Source of the DNA: Macropodus opercularis | Lineage: Eukaryota; Chordata; Actinopteri; Anabantiformes; Osphronemidae | Direction of reading: 5' to 3' | Assembly (NCBI GenBank): GCA_030770545.1 | Contig: JAUCMP010000028.1 | Coordinates: forward strand, 14,651,501-14,715,500 | Length of the DNA: 64,000 bases | Shown here: positions 35,001-50,000 of the stretch, piece after piece | Layout of the letters: each line of letters opens with the position of its first letter | How positions within the stretch are numbered: position 1 is the stretch's first letter | Notes under the pieces: generated by a model | The model's input: only the letters and a program-made list of their open reading frames with translations | Told to the model about the DNA's origin: nothing | The model's database searches: none | Translations under genes and position numbers: made by a program

Positions 35001-38000
35001 AGAAACCACCTAATAATTGAAGTATTGATAATAATTGCTCCAAACTGAGGCCTGTACCCTGAATAGGAAACAGAATGAGGGAGAATATGTCAACATCATT
35101 AATCTGTGACTACGTCATGATTAGTTTGTTATTATTACTGTATATCTTGGAGAATAAACCCATTTTTTCATTATTGTTTGCTCTGATTGTGCCACCGCTC
35201 ATCACAAAATGTTATTTGACTCATTAATTCACATTCACTATGAATGTAATTAGTAGTCAGATAATTAATGCAGTACCTGCTTTAGATGTGTCACGTTACT
35301 TTATGCTACACAAAGACAGCAGCTGATGATTAACGACTGCATAGCGAACCAGCCATTAGTGGGATGGATACATATCATTTAGCTTTAAGTGCTGCAACTG
35401 ACCTGCAGTCTGTACAACCTCTGGAAAACCTAACACATCAGGTGACGCGATAGAGAGGCAGGATGAGGGACAGGCCGACCAGCGTGTGGCGACACTCACA
35501 TTCATCCTGCCTGTGAGAGGCATTGCTCATATTTTGTGTGTTTAGAGTATGTTCAACTCTGCTTATGAACCACTAATTATCCTTTTGATTATTATTAGTA
35601 GTAAGTTACAGTAAATCGTAATTTTCTATTATATTATGCTCTAGTATACTACATGCAGCTGGGAAAAACATGATTCATTCCTCTGTCACATTGTTGAGTA
35701 GCATATTGTTAAGTGTTGCCACAAGATCAAAAATATAGACAAGTACCTGCACTGTGGTTAACACATCAAATGGTTCATTATTCGTCCTACAATATGTAAC
35801 ACAGTATAATTAATACATCGTGAAGTATATTTATGCTTAACTATGCATCACAATGCAAAGTATGACTGCTCTCCTCATATACGTCCTCCTCTGTCTCCAG
35901 TGTCCTTTCACTCAGTGTAAATATGGCAGTTCTGGCATTTTGTTTGGTCATTTCATTATGAGTTATCTTCCCCATTAGCCATTTTACTCAGCCGCAAAGG
36001 CTCCGTACCTGCCATCCGGCATTGTGCTAAGACAAAAAGTCAGTGCTGTGTATGCAAATATGACATTCAACAATCTACACTTCTAGCCACTAATCTGATG
36101 AATCAGCCTTGCTATCGAGCTCCTCAGGGAGCTCAAAAACATTACTTATGCTCGAACTGGATTCGAAACTCATCAGAACCGTCTCCGCGCTGCTAAAAAT
36201 CACGAGCACAGCTTGTGTGTGCTGGAGCGAACGGTGCTGCACGCAGTCGATTCACCTAAAATAATGCTACACAGTCGGGAAGAGGCCGTGGAGGCCTTGA
36301 CACCGAACCAGAGTGTGTGCTTAGGTCACTGGGGAGAGCAGCGGCCATGCTGGTAGATGATTGAAAAGGCTCTGAGCCCTAGAGGTGAGAGCGTAGGAAG
36401 TCGGAACAGACCTGTAATGTGTAATACGCCACAGTGTCGGAGGCACCGTTTACTAAACTATTCTACAGACTATTGACCCATGATATATCAGGCCAACCAA
36501 CCTATATAGTCAACATAAGAAAGAAGCCTGAACAACAATCTGTGATTAATGTGCTGATCATTCAGTGTAATCTGTTAAATGTTCATTGGATGTTGATGGA
36601 TATTTCTACACATTTGGGGAAATTATAGATATATTTGATTGGCCTTATATTCTTTAAGTGATATGGTTCATATTTATTGGTCGTGAGACTTGTTATTGAC
36701 ATCTGCATCAGGAACAGGACGCACTGCGCTGCATCCTGTGCTGGAACACACACCATCACTTTTGCCAATATTTAAGTGATGTGGACGTAAGTTGGTTGTT
36801 TTTCCTGCTAATCACAATGGTTGGACCCTGCCTTACATTTTTGGAATTCATATTTAAATTGTACATTCATTAACTAATTTAAGTCTGTATTTGCTGTCTA
36901 AGTTTTCTTCAATAGAAAACGTGTTGAAACCGTGTGATCATCTTATAAATAGGTCGATTCGTTCGATTGACTTAAAATGTTCCAGACAATCAATCAACTA
37001 CTTACTTTGGTGTTTTCGCACATTGGACGTGTAAATGTCACAAGGGTTTTAAAATTGAATTCTTCTTTCTGTGTGTTTTAATGATGCAACTGAATGTGAG
37101 CTATTACCTGAAGAGCAGTTCGAGCTGGGAGTAGAGGAAGCGCAGCAGAGCTCTGCGAGCGGTGACTTCAGCATGACAGTCATTGACCACCTGTCCCTGA
37201 TCGCTCAGGTACTCGGCGTTGATGCACTTGGTTCCCGTGGATAGTGCCACCACCTGGGCGTTCCGCAGGTCCAGCCCTGGTGGAGAAATACGCACATGCA
37301 CGTTTATCTGATGACTGACTTGGACGTAATGTCCAGCCTCAAACGTTTCTTTGATTCATGAAATTACCAAGGACACATGTTGAAAAGCTTTACCAATATT
37401 CATAGTCAGCAAATACTAATTTTAATTTGTGAAATAAAACATGACATAGAACCTTTACATTTATTAAATGCAGACACAGTCAATGTATACGTTGCTTATT
37501 TAAGAGACAATGTTCTTAATAATGGTTATGGTTTTATTTAAACATCATCCCATTTTACACATCACTCACTGATCCTCTAAGAAACCAACCACGAGGTGGA
37601 TAATATGGGGGATGCATCAAATGTACAATCACCAAAGAAAAGGATGAATATGAAAATATGAATCTCATAGCAATGATGCCACAGTGAGAGAAACTACACT
37701 GCAATATCAAAACTGGTGGGGTCAGTTAAATTAGCAGTAATGGTCACACCCAGACTTCGATAATATGATCCTAGTGTGAAGCATGAAAAAAATTACATGA
37801 GAGCACAGATGACATAGTCATCTTGTCATCATCATGTTGGTTTTCTCCTTTCGCGGATTCAGGCCAGTGCAGGGCCATGCGAGAGCCTGGCTGACTGACA
37901 GATAGACAGAGGTGGTGAGGGGGGAGGATGGATCAGCATGTTAATGGCATGCCATTTCTTCCTTGGCTGCCACAAATCTCTCCCATCGCCTCTGAAAGTC

Positions 38001-41000
38001 AGGCTTCACTGCTTCCTGGCAGACCTGCAGGCACCGCCAGCCCGGCACATGAGCTTTTATCAGCCCCGGCCCAGATGGCATACGGCTAGAGAGCCCTGAC
38101 ACCTCCACTGATGAGGGAACGGGAGAAAAGAGGAGGTTAGGGGAGAAAAAGGGGAAGGAGGGGAAGGAGGAGTGTGTGTGGGCAGCATGAAGGAAAAAGG
38201 ACTAGAACTGGAAGCGAAACTTTTCTCAACAAAGTGCAGCCTAAAAGAATGTGGGTCTAACTGATGGACGTTTTATGAAGAAAACGAATGATTACCTTAA
38301 CGTCAGGGAGCTGGAGTAAACGGCAGAGGATGGATCTGTCTCTGAGCAGTTCTTTATCTAGTTACTACTAAGGAGGGGTGACGTGGCTGTTTTGCAGCCA
38401 GTGGGCGTCTCATACTCCAGTTACAGTCAATTCCACGTAAAACGACTTTGCCTCCAACTGACCCCAGACTTGACTGACTGAATTAAACTGATGACATATG
38501 CACATGAAGACTTTCCTGCTGTCTTTGTAACTTGTTGTTCTGCTTTCAAACATCTTTGTACAGTGGATTTGGCAAAGCTTCATCTAAACTCTACTGTCTT
38601 AACACCATTTGTTTTTAATGCCATACAACCCGAGGTCTATAGTAGGTTGATCAAACTAAAAACAGAAAACATACAATGACTGGCAACTGTTGACATTCCC
38701 TCACTTCCTGCTGGGCGTTAAACAGGTTCAAAAAGGTAACAGACTCTCCAAACAGACCAAATTCATTCTCCAGTCTCACAGGGTTTTTTTGTTCGCTTTT
38801 TTTTCCCGTTCCACGTTGCGATTGTTTGGATCAATTTTGCAGTGGATAATTTCTGCCGCACTGCTTGCTACCCTGCCATGAAATTGGCACCGAGGTTGCC
38901 TTCAGTTTGCTGGAGAGGAGAAGGAGACGGAGGAGGATGAGCAAAGCTGAATGGAACAGATGGAGAAGCCCCACAGTTTTAAAGCAGGAATAATCAGCTG
39001 CATCACAGACAAACAAAACGATACGTCAAAGGAAACTAAGAGCAGAGTCATAGGCCTGAGTCATTCACACACTGATTCCTGGCGAATCAAAGGTGTCACC
39101 ACCCTGGAAAACAACGCTGTCATAAAGCATATACATCAGGCTGACACCTGGCGCTAAACCCTACGACGACTGCAGAAAGAAGACAGCGCAGCACAGCCTG
39201 CAAAGGGAGGATTCTGCTGCACATTATCCCGGCTGTGCCTGCAGTAACATGCGGCTCCTCTCCTCCGCCACGCAAGTGATCTCCCACACAAGGTAAATCA
39301 ACAGTTTACAAGGTATAGTTTAATAATTATTTCTATTTTCACATTCATGGCCTGAAGAAATGTACTATAGCGTCAGATCAGTGATTCCACACGCTCTGAC
39401 AGCACGTTCAGCTCAGGAGCATCATCTGGGATTTTTTCCACACAATAGCAAAATTCTAAAAACAAGCTCTGACAGTTGTTATATGTAAAAGTGGAGGTGA
39501 CATCTGAACATTTAAAGGGAATTTGTGCAGATGTTTGACCGCATCAAAATGGGAGAAATCAAATTGATCAGAAAATAAGAAGTGCTTTCAACATTTTATT
39601 AGTGTGGATACTGAAGTACCTCTTAATATCCACCACTGCTTTCAAATGTGCTACTGCTCCAGTACTGGACGTGCCGCTAACATGGACGTGTCTTCTTGTT
39701 GGCTACTTGATCAAAAGCCATTCTGACCCTAGCGTTGTGTCGTAGTTACTCTTGAAGCCTCTTCAGCCAGAGGCTTTCTCCAAAATGTTATTGTTAATTT
39801 AATGCTGTGCTGCTTTTAACCAAAGCCTTTATGGAGCAAATTCCGCTCACAATCAGTAACATGAAACTAAAAACTGCCAAACTGGATCTAGCTGGACATT
39901 GGACAGCGATAACCAATGGGGTCAACTGAAGCAAATAAAACCGCTTTCCTAAATCAGAACGAGCTTCTAAGGTCAACACAGAAAACTCCGGTAGATGCCC
40001 TCCAGCTCGATCTCTGACGGGAACATAGGACGCCTTTCAGCGTGTGTCATTTGAAATGCTAGCACCTGGAGAAGGTAGAGAATACATCCTCTTGAATCTG
40101 TATTAGCTTTAACTCAGAATGCACGAGGGCGTCTTTGTGAAATGCCGCGGAAGCTCTCAGATCTCTCTCTGTTGCAACAGGCCCTGAGTACATCAACAGT
40201 CATTTTTGCCTCTCAGCAAGCTGTTTTGTTGCTGGATGAGATTAAAGAACGTTCACGTTCGCGGCAGGCGCAAAACCAGATAACTAGCAGGGAGAAATTC
40301 CTATTTGAAAATGGATATGCAGGCTAAGAACCATAGCATAACTGTCATTTGTAATCAACTTGTTTGAAACGCTTTGCTCTCATCTGCCTTTGAGTCCTTG
40401 TGGTATTTCTTCCCACTGCTCAGCAAGAAAAAACCTCAAAGGAAGCTTCTCTGGTCCCGTCCAACAAACATGGGAAAAGTGCAAGAAGGAGTGTTTATTT
40501 GCCGTTTTTAATCATTTTTCCATGTGGATGCTCCTGATAGTTTGTCTCGTTTTGACTGACAGCAGTTTAATTTCCATATAACTTCACACGTTTGTTGACA
40601 GTTTTTAACACTTTATCCTAATAAAACAGCCAAAACTAAGAAGTAAAACAATAACAATAAGCTAAAGACATGATAACCGCACGTGAACCGTTTAGGCTTG
40701 GGCTCCACTGTGGTAACTAAGGTTACAAAGACAAACCCTGATTAATAGTCTAGAGGCGAAAGCAGACGCATGGGACACACAGAGAGGGACACAGTGAGAC
40801 GCGTCGGGTAGAAACACTGTCAAGTTCAGCGTCTGGCGGCATGGACGCGGGAGCTGCTGCCACCTCGCTGCGCGTTCTTTCCAGCCCTGCGCCTGGATCT
40901 CTGATGATAACACGTGCTATTAATAAACAAACAGAAGCAATTACTGGGCGGCAGAGGAGAGGAGGTGGATTGGATTAGGTCAAGAGGAGCGCGGGGCTCA

Positions 41001-44000
41001 CTGAAGTCTAAAGCGATGAGCTGCAGCACTCCAAAGACAGCACAGATACCAATCCCTCTGACCGACCCCTTCACCAGCGCCGTCTGCAGCCACACAGGGA
41101 GATAACGCGTCTGCACACACGGGCAATTTCATATCGCAGCCCACAAAAAATAAAGGTCCTGCGTTTTCGAATATTTTGTCTTAACATAAGTAAGACACGT
41201 GTAATAAATGAGTGTCGAATCTTCCTCCTCCCTCTTCACAGGCCAGTTAGGTTCCAGATGAAGTTTTAAGATGATCTAGTTAAGATTCCCACTGTGGCAT
41301 CTACAACTTCTGTCAGTGCTGCCTGAGCATAGCAAGTCCACCGCGCGGCGAGAATGACTGACACTCACTACAATGTCTCATTCTCCACAGGGACTCAATA
41401 GTCAATAATTCATCAGGAAGGTATACACCACTGTCCTGCACAGACCCTCAGTTTATCATACTCAGTCCAGAATTCCTTCCTCTTCCCATCTCTTGTCTCT
41501 TTTTTTACCTCATCCACTGAGTCTATATTGCGCCACGTCAATAATTCAAAGTGATATATAAAAGTCAATGAAATTTTCCATACCTCGGGTCATTACGATG
41601 CCTGCCAGGGATTTGTGTCGAGCGTGTGCAGGACTGCAGCTGCCCACCAGTGACCAGTACTTCTCCCTCACCAAGTGGAATATTGAGTCGGCGAAGTCCT
41701 GCAAAACACAATCACTCCCTTAATTTCTACTTGACGCAACCTGTGGAAGACTTTATTTTGCTGTAATGTGTCACTAGATTGGTTCCAAGGTCAACTTACC
41801 TGTGAGTACAAACATAAAACACCCAAATATTATCTGCACAGGGTTTGAAGACGACACACACTAAAGGAAAATACACTGTAATTGTATTGTGTGTAATTGT
41901 GACGCTCCATAAAACATGAAATAAACAAAACAGATACGTATTAACAAAGGAACACGCGAATGATCAAGTGGAATGATTTCGGTCTAAACAGTCCACCTTT
42001 GGGAAACGCTACCAGAATCAGTGTCACTGAAAATAGCTTTTGTGTTTAGTGGGAGCAGATTATCAGTAGATTTAAAGATCATCATCTCATTATATCACGG
42101 TAAGGACTGGACTTGTTTGCACTTGTCAACTGAAAGTTTGACATCAACAGCAACAACACATTGTCTATGCAGTAAGTCATCTACACATACTGGACACGAC
42201 ACCCAAGGACTATTTTCCATTTGTATGGAATACTGTCGCTCAACGCTGTTCCCACTCCTCTGCATGTCAGAGTACATGGAAACTTACTGAATCCATCCCA
42301 CAATAGTATTTATTGTCTCCTCGGCTAAACCAACACTTGTGAAATATCCACACATTCCACACTTTTGTGCAGCTGCTGCAAAGAGGTGGATCAAATCCAC
42401 ATCCCTCCGAACCTTTAATGCTCTTTACTCAAGTGGTAATTAAGGGCTTAGATTCAGGGATGGCCTTCACATCAGCTGGAGAGATAAATGGATCACCAGG
42501 AGATGGCAACAGAGTGGCAGCAGCCTGGGCTTTTTGGACAGATTGAGACCCCGGTAGCTAAAGGGATGTCAACAGATGCCACAGTGACAGAAGCATAGAG
42601 TGAGAGAGATTAAAGGCAAAGAGACACAAAGAGGGGTGGGAGCGACTGAATTAGTTATTAGCATCTTGCACATTAAGCCCTTGTCAGGGCCGTGAAATAC
42701 TCTCACAGTTGGAGCTGGCGGTGGAGGTGCTCACAGCCCGTGGAGCCGTGGGTGGTGTCTGCACGTTTCTACCGTGACTCTGGTGTCAGCCTGAAGCTAA
42801 ACTGGAAAATCACGCAGACATTCACAGGTGAGATGTTAAAAGTCAATACAGTGAACTTTCCTTCGTTTGTTCTGCTTATTACACAACGGAAACTTGGGTT
42901 AATCAAAGTTAGCAAGCTAAGGAATCAATTCAAGACAGGTCGCCATGGAGACCGATCAGGCCTTTTAATCAACCCAGAGAGGACAAGTCATCTTCAAAGC
43001 TCGTTGTTTCCTTTATGCTTAAAGAGTCGTCCTGGTCTATCAGCATGTTAGTCTGCGTCAAGCCTTGAACTCAGCTCACACACTCACCCAGTGACCAGGT
43101 TTACGTTCAGTATTATAGTAGAAGAGCCAGAATCAAAATTAGGAAATGACTTTACTCTGTGTTTACTATTACGAGAACATATTAATCAGATGGATTTCTT
43201 TCTGACTACATGAGTTGTACGGTGTTAGACTAGTCTGAGCAGGGACTGTAATCATCACAGTTTATTATATCAGAAAAGGGCTCTAACATTTGAACAGTCC
43301 TGCATTGCTGGATGTTTGTATTATTATTTTTTCTGTTGTCCCAAACATAAGCACAAGCAGTAAACAGGTGTTGTTGGTGCATTGTTTCACTCTTCTGTGC
43401 CTCCTCCTTGCCTGAATAACAGCAGCCATCTGTTTGCAACAGATTTGACCTGCCTATCAAATGTATTAAATACCGATGCAATGTGAGTTACATACGAATG
43501 CTTGCTTGCGTCATCATCTTGCCGCTTTTTCTTCATAACTGTGGTGATACGGTGGTTTGTGCAAAAGGGCAAAATCTGCACCATGCACTATTTTGCTGAT
43601 TGTGATGATTATGAAACATTTTTGCTCTTAGTTTAGCCGTGCATTGTTTGTACACACACAAGTCTCCCCATCATATGGATAGAAATGTGAATTTATCAGC
43701 CTGAATGTAGCTGAATGTTCTGAGCAACTGTAAAAAAAAAAAACTCGTCCTGTTCCTTGTACCTGAAAGTGACATCCAATTAATTCTAACAGAATCCTGC
43801 TTGGCCTGGCAGCGTCAGCTGGTGTCGGTCAAAGTGTGAACCCTGAGTCAAGTCCTCCATCCCTCCTCAAGGCCTTTTCATTGATGACATTACAGAGGTG
43901 AGAGAAGGTGGCAGCTCAGAGAGACCTGCAGAGCAAAGGTGGAATAGACCCTGGCGCCCAGCCCAGCTCCTTGTCCCTCACTCCTGCCTCCTCCTCCTTC

Positions 44001-47000
44001 TCCTGTGTTTTTCTCCCTCCTCTCTTCTCCTTCACCTCTATCTTTGTCCGTTTGTCAATTTGTTTCCTCTCTTCCTTTCCCCATCTTTTAAAGCCCTTGT
44101 CTCTCTTTCCTGCTCATGTGATGTCAGGTCTCTTTCCCTTTCTCTCATGCTGGGCAGTGATGTGCCAGGACACAGAAGCCAAGAGTGAGTCAGAGCCTAT
44201 AATTTCCTCAACCCGCCAAAGGGAGGAAACAACATCATCTACATTACCTGATACAAAATGGAAAAAAGCCTACAATTTACAGCTTTGTAATGAACTAACA
44301 TCTGTCTTTCCCCATCATTTTGCCCTAACATGCAGTATAGACTAACTCAGTCGCCACTGCCAAAGACGAGAGCCACCTTCAGTGACGGCTTAATGTGGCA
44401 GAAAAATTAGGCCAAGGATCTCACTGCTCAACTGGACAGAACGTCAGCGACCCAGCACCAGCATGAGGCTGCCTGGCTTCCTCCTGAATGAGCATCTAGG
44501 TTAGGTTGGTCCACTACAGCTACCGTGGGGCATTTGGTTTTTAGAGTCTATTTCAGGTAACTGATAGAACACAGCTAAGGCAGAAAGGGCCGTAGGGGCT
44601 GTTGTGTCGCCCGCCCACCTGGTAGCTTTCCTACATTCATTCTGACTAATTTACTTTAGCAAACCCTCTGGGCCCCTGGGGGTCGAGAACGTGTGTAGCG
44701 ACTACTATAGCTGCATTGAACGAGACTTACACTACAGCAGCAACTGCCCAGTAAGTAACGTTCAAACGTATCCTCTGACCTTTGACCCTACGGACCCACA
44801 TACACCACATCACATTATCGTAATGATATACCACAACAAATGCAGTGGTTGTGACTCCTGCAAAAACTCAGCGAAACGAGTAAAAAAAACCCACAATCGT
44901 TTACTGCGGGACTTACAGGCCTGGGTTCATTTTAAAATGACTGATCCCAGGTCTGTTGTTCATGGACACCTCTACCCAGTGATAGTGCCTTCATATCTAT
45001 GCGCCGCTGTCCATCAGGAAACTAATTACAAAACATGTGCAACTCAAGCCCAACATGTGTCTGTATCCACTTTGTGCAGGTGTTGCAGGTGCTGAGGTGT
45101 AACTGGTGGCTTGATTAACCCATTCTCTTCTTGCTGTGCCGCCCTCTTTCTAGTCTACGTGCACTTCAGACTAGAAAAGGAATCCACTGTAAAGTTCTGT
45201 TTGCATGTTTTAATTAACCCCTGTTTTCAATAAATCACCAACCTATATATTCTCGTTATCCGCAGTCTGTGCATGTAAATAGTTCAGCGTCTCTCTCCAA
45301 GGTAAAGAGGAATGTCACCAACAATCCTCCTGCTGCCTTCCCTCTGAAGTCAATACTGTGTCAGAAACACAAAATGTCAACAGGAAAGATTTCTCCGCCG
45401 CTGCCTGACCTAGAAGCCTGCACGTGCTGGTAGGGATGTGAGTGTGGAAGGGAAACAGTGGCGAGGCCCCAGAGGAAAGCAGTGACTCGGGATTCATCAC
45501 GTTTTAAGGCTTTCTGTAACATCGTCCATATGCTGCGATACGTTGGCTCTCAGTTCATTTGGTGAGACGTGGGCTGTAAAATGGAGGCAGCCATGTTGAT
45601 GGTGTGTTCAGGGATGGATGTAAGCTTCATTTCACCACACCTTCAGGAACACACACACACACAGCAACACACCCTGCTCACCTTATCATCTGCCAGCAGA
45701 GTGGCCCAGGCAGCATAAAAACAGTCTATGTATATATAGAGAGAGAGACTATATATATATATATATATATATAAATATCTTTTATTCTAATCTTTATAGA
45801 GGTATTTAACAATTCATTCTCCTGAGTTTTAATAGTGTCTGCCCTCTGCCTGGATTCCCCCGACCCCCATCATCACCACTGACTCTGCCATCCCTCTCCC
45901 CGTCTCCTGCCACCAAGCACCTTTTGAAAATTGATGCCTATTCATTTGGTGGAAGCATTGCCTCTGGGGATTTGTAGGTTCACAAAAAACTCCTTGCAAA
46001 GACACAGATTCCCTTCTTGTTTGTGCTTCCGACGACACCTGGCATCACTTTCCCTAAATCGTTCTCCCCTTTCTGTATAAAAAAGAGGGACAAATACAGG
46101 CTAGATGCTGCCATTGTCTCACTGGTTGTTGTGTTGGATGGCATTTTACTGACAGTAAAGGATGTCATTGTGTCATGTGCTGGCGACAAAGTGCATCCCC
46201 AAAAAGCTCAAATGTGCAGAAATATGGAGAGGGTCACGAAACAGTCTAGCACCTTGCCTCTAACTACATTCAACCTTTTCATGTGCATTGGCCAGATGGC
46301 CCTGCAGCCTGTGGACCAGACAGCCAGTATGTATGTGTGTCTGTGTGTGTGTCAAGGTTCTGCTAAAACAGCAGGGCCTATCAGACAGATCAGGAGGCCA
46401 GGCTGCACCATGCGGCTGTCGTCATCATAACAAGAGGTTTTTCCCTTTCAAACCACATGCTTGATGTTGGAGAGTGGGAATAAAAGCGCACGGAGGGGAG
46501 AGTGACAGAGATTGTACATTTGATGCAGCACCACAGGTTTCCAATAGCAAAGCAGAGCTCAAGCAGAGATTCCTCATTAGGCTTAAAAAGGTGGGATCCA
46601 AGATGATAAGCCTGGTGCATGTGGTAAAGATCAGAGTCAAGGATGAGATACCACGAGAACGATGGCCTCATCCAAAAGGACACCACTTCTCGAGTGATGA
46701 TGCTAAACATAGAAGTGGATCATTATTTCTGTTTCGCCACATAATCAATCCCTGTGGTCCACTTCTGCAAAAAGCTGGCCGAGCTAAAGAAACTCAGTCA
46801 CAATGACAACAGGATCAAATACGCATCAATGAGAGACTGTAGCTATATTGTTATGGGACGACCACATCAGCCAGTCATGTAACTTATGCTGGTACTGTAT
46901 ATATCAAACGCCACTGATTTGTATCCTATTTGTAGCTGTTGTTCGTGTGCGTTCGGGGTTAAATGTCAGGGTTTGACAGCAGAGGCACCTCCGTCAACCT

Positions 47001-50000
47001 CTGTGGAAACGAAAGCGGGTTTTGTGAACATCCAGTACATACAAACTGATATAACTGAAAGTTTGATCGCAGCAATCTTCACATGTTTGCCTGATTAGCT
47101 ACATCTGTTCAAAGCCTCTAATGCTCCGAAGCCTGAATCCAAACAGTCATTTAGGAACGGAATCCCTGACATTCAAGCCAAAATGAACGGAAGCCATTGA
47201 AATAGAATCACCAAGCACAGATGTTGAGCACGACTGACTCTGAAACTCATTATCAATCTAAATTCCCTTCATCTGATCAAACAAGCCCAGTCAGTTACCA
47301 CAACATAGACACTAGCGGGGCCCAGCCCATCTGTGGCGCCCATATTTCGCGTGGTTGTAACCTGGAAACTGTGTTTGCCAGGTCCCAAAATAACCTTCAT
47401 CAGCCCTGAATGCTCCATGTTTGTCTGCTTTACCAAGTTCAGTGCCTCAGAAACACGAGTCTATTCCACCGAGTCATCTCTGATCCTGCTACAGGACTGA
47501 AATGGAGACATTTGCCAGGGGGTAAATCCTGGAGTGTCACATAGGAGACAGAAGGATCAGGGGTGAACTAAAGAGTCCTACGCAGCAAAGATGTTTCCTT
47601 TGACATATTTTATGAAGTAAGAAGCAAATCATCACCTGACACAACTGTATCTAATATTTTAGACTGGTTTCATTGTGCAGTACTTACTCAAGTGTAATTA
47701 ACCTCACTGAACACTGAACAGCATCTCTTGCATTTGTTGGGCTCTACATTAAGTTTAAAGGCCTTGAACCTCCTCTCTCTCTTTCTGCATGTGTTCACAT
47801 TTACAGTGTGCAGAGCAGATGATAGAAAACAGAGAGTAGTGAGAAAAACAACAAAGGTTTGGGTGTGTGTCATTTTGGTATAAATCTCCTGCCATTAACC
47901 TCTGCGGTGGAGATAAAAGCATTGATGGTGTATGTGCGAACTGATTTAATAATGTCAAGCTCGGTGTAAAACACACACCAGCGGCTTTGTCCATTATGTG
48001 CCAAAGGCCAGAAGAGGGAGTCCTGTGAAAAGATGACATGACCCAACCATCCTCCAGAGAGATGGAGGGAAAGAAAAACCCAGAACACGTCCACAGGGAA
48101 AGTGACGCCATAGCAAACGAGAAGCTCAGCAGTAAGAGTGTATTTCATAAACGCACACTCACTTCAATAGCAGGCGAACAATCGGGCCAACTTCGGGTTT
48201 TATCAAGGGACAGGAGATGTCCTTTCATCTTCACGACTGCTTGTTTTTCACCCGTAGACAGTTCACTGGGTTTCATGTTGGTTCCGACCTTAACTATAAA
48301 TGTCTTCACAGCTAAAACCAAATCTGAACTGAGAGTAATCATTCATTGCTCTTTATTGTTTCAGTAATCAAGGAAGCAAAGGCAACAAAAGGCTCATGTT
48401 CATCTCTGTCCTCTGGAGGCGAATGAATTTAAAGGATCTTTCCTTAACTAAATAATATCCATGTTATGGCTTGAAGGGCTATTATATGAAACCTGTGTTT
48501 GGCCTGCACCCTGGCCACTCTGGTTTCAGACAAAGTACTTAATCAAGCCTCCAGTTCTCAGCACCATCAGAGCTATTGGGAAATCTAATTAATGAAAGAA
48601 AAATAAATGATTACTTACTTATTATCTAAACAATTTTGAAAAACTACAATCTCCACTGTGCTGGGGTGGCAACTGCTTAATCCTAGCGCTGACGCTCTTA
48701 TTAAATAAAGGAATGAAATAAAGAAAGAGTCATAACACAATAAAAATAATAATCCGCTGCGGCCAGAGACAGACTGTCATAAAAGAGTTTTAATAAAGTC
48801 ACATATTGGTACCGTATGATGCGTCTGCTTACACATTTATCAGTCGAAGCCTATTCCCATTCTCCCAGCTGAGTCTGGAAGCTGATGGCTCTAAAACATT
48901 TTGGAGGGAGGCAGGATCCAGCCTAACCCAGGTGGCCACGCCTCCATCTCTGCAGCTCTAACCGCGGCAAACGGCGACATTTCAGACCTTTGAATGCTTC
49001 CCTGTCAGCGAGGAGATTAGACGCAGACGAGGGGAAACACTGGTGCTTTTCCAGACGCTTCTCTGTCTCCTGGTCAACCAGTAGCTGTAACATAATGCAC
49101 GGTCACGCATACAACAGACAGACAATACAACCAAACAGCCGTAAACAACGTGATGCCGGTATTATTACGCTGCATCGTATGGGCCAGCAGCTTCCAAGTT
49201 ATGTCTTAGGAAGAATATTGTCTAAATAGCATCTGTTTGACTTGTTCGGCCGATTCTGGCTGGTGAGCACATTTGCTTTTAAAGGAGTCGTTCATCCAGT
49301 GACCTTTTCTTACGCCGTGACTAAGTGTGGACGAGACTGCGGGTGCTGCTGTGGCCCTACAGTCAGCCATACATCATCTGATATTGATACGGTTCCACCA
49401 CAACACCACAGCTGACATTTGATTTATGGCTTACGGTGCTCTTTTTGAATTCCTAACAGTCAACAAGGATCCTGGGGAAATGTCAATGTTGTGTTGGTTT
49501 GGGGCATCTAGCTGACAGCAGGGAGGGTGGTAAAAAGAATGGACGCAGCCAAACAAGGCACAGTAGTAAAGGTTTGATCAAATATTAGTGTATCTTAAGG
49601 TTTCGGAAAGCGGTGGTTGTGTAAAGTATTCAGTGTTTAGTGAAAGTTGCTGGCGACACAGTGGTGCCCGCGTTTGACTTCTGGTCATGTGTGGAGCAAA
49701 AGACGCTGTAGACGGTAAATCCCAGCGTTTTGGTGGTTTGTGTCTGTTTAGGTGACTCTGTGGTGGACTGGTGACCTGCCCAGGGTGGAAGCCCCTCACG
49801 CCCACATGACAGCTGGGAAGTGAATAAGAGGATGGTTTGGTTTGAACCGACACGTTTCAGCTGAAGATCAGATACAGTTTATGGCTGTGAATGAACATTA
49901 TCTGGAAATGTTTTATTCATATGTGGAGGATACGTACATTTGCAACTTGCTGTTAAAATTCTTCTCTTTATGTTATAGCAAACACAACCGACACCGCTTT

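Noticed and set aside
43908..44345. 145-codon plus-strand frame, serine/leucine-rich
   Set aside because: It comes from a pyrimidine-rich stretch (TCTCC repeats) and shows no recognisable domain.
46017..46430. 137-codon plus-strand frame, and another at 50559-50972
   Set aside because: Neither resembles a known protein or has coding-like composition. Both lie inside the large ADARB2 intron with no flanking exons.
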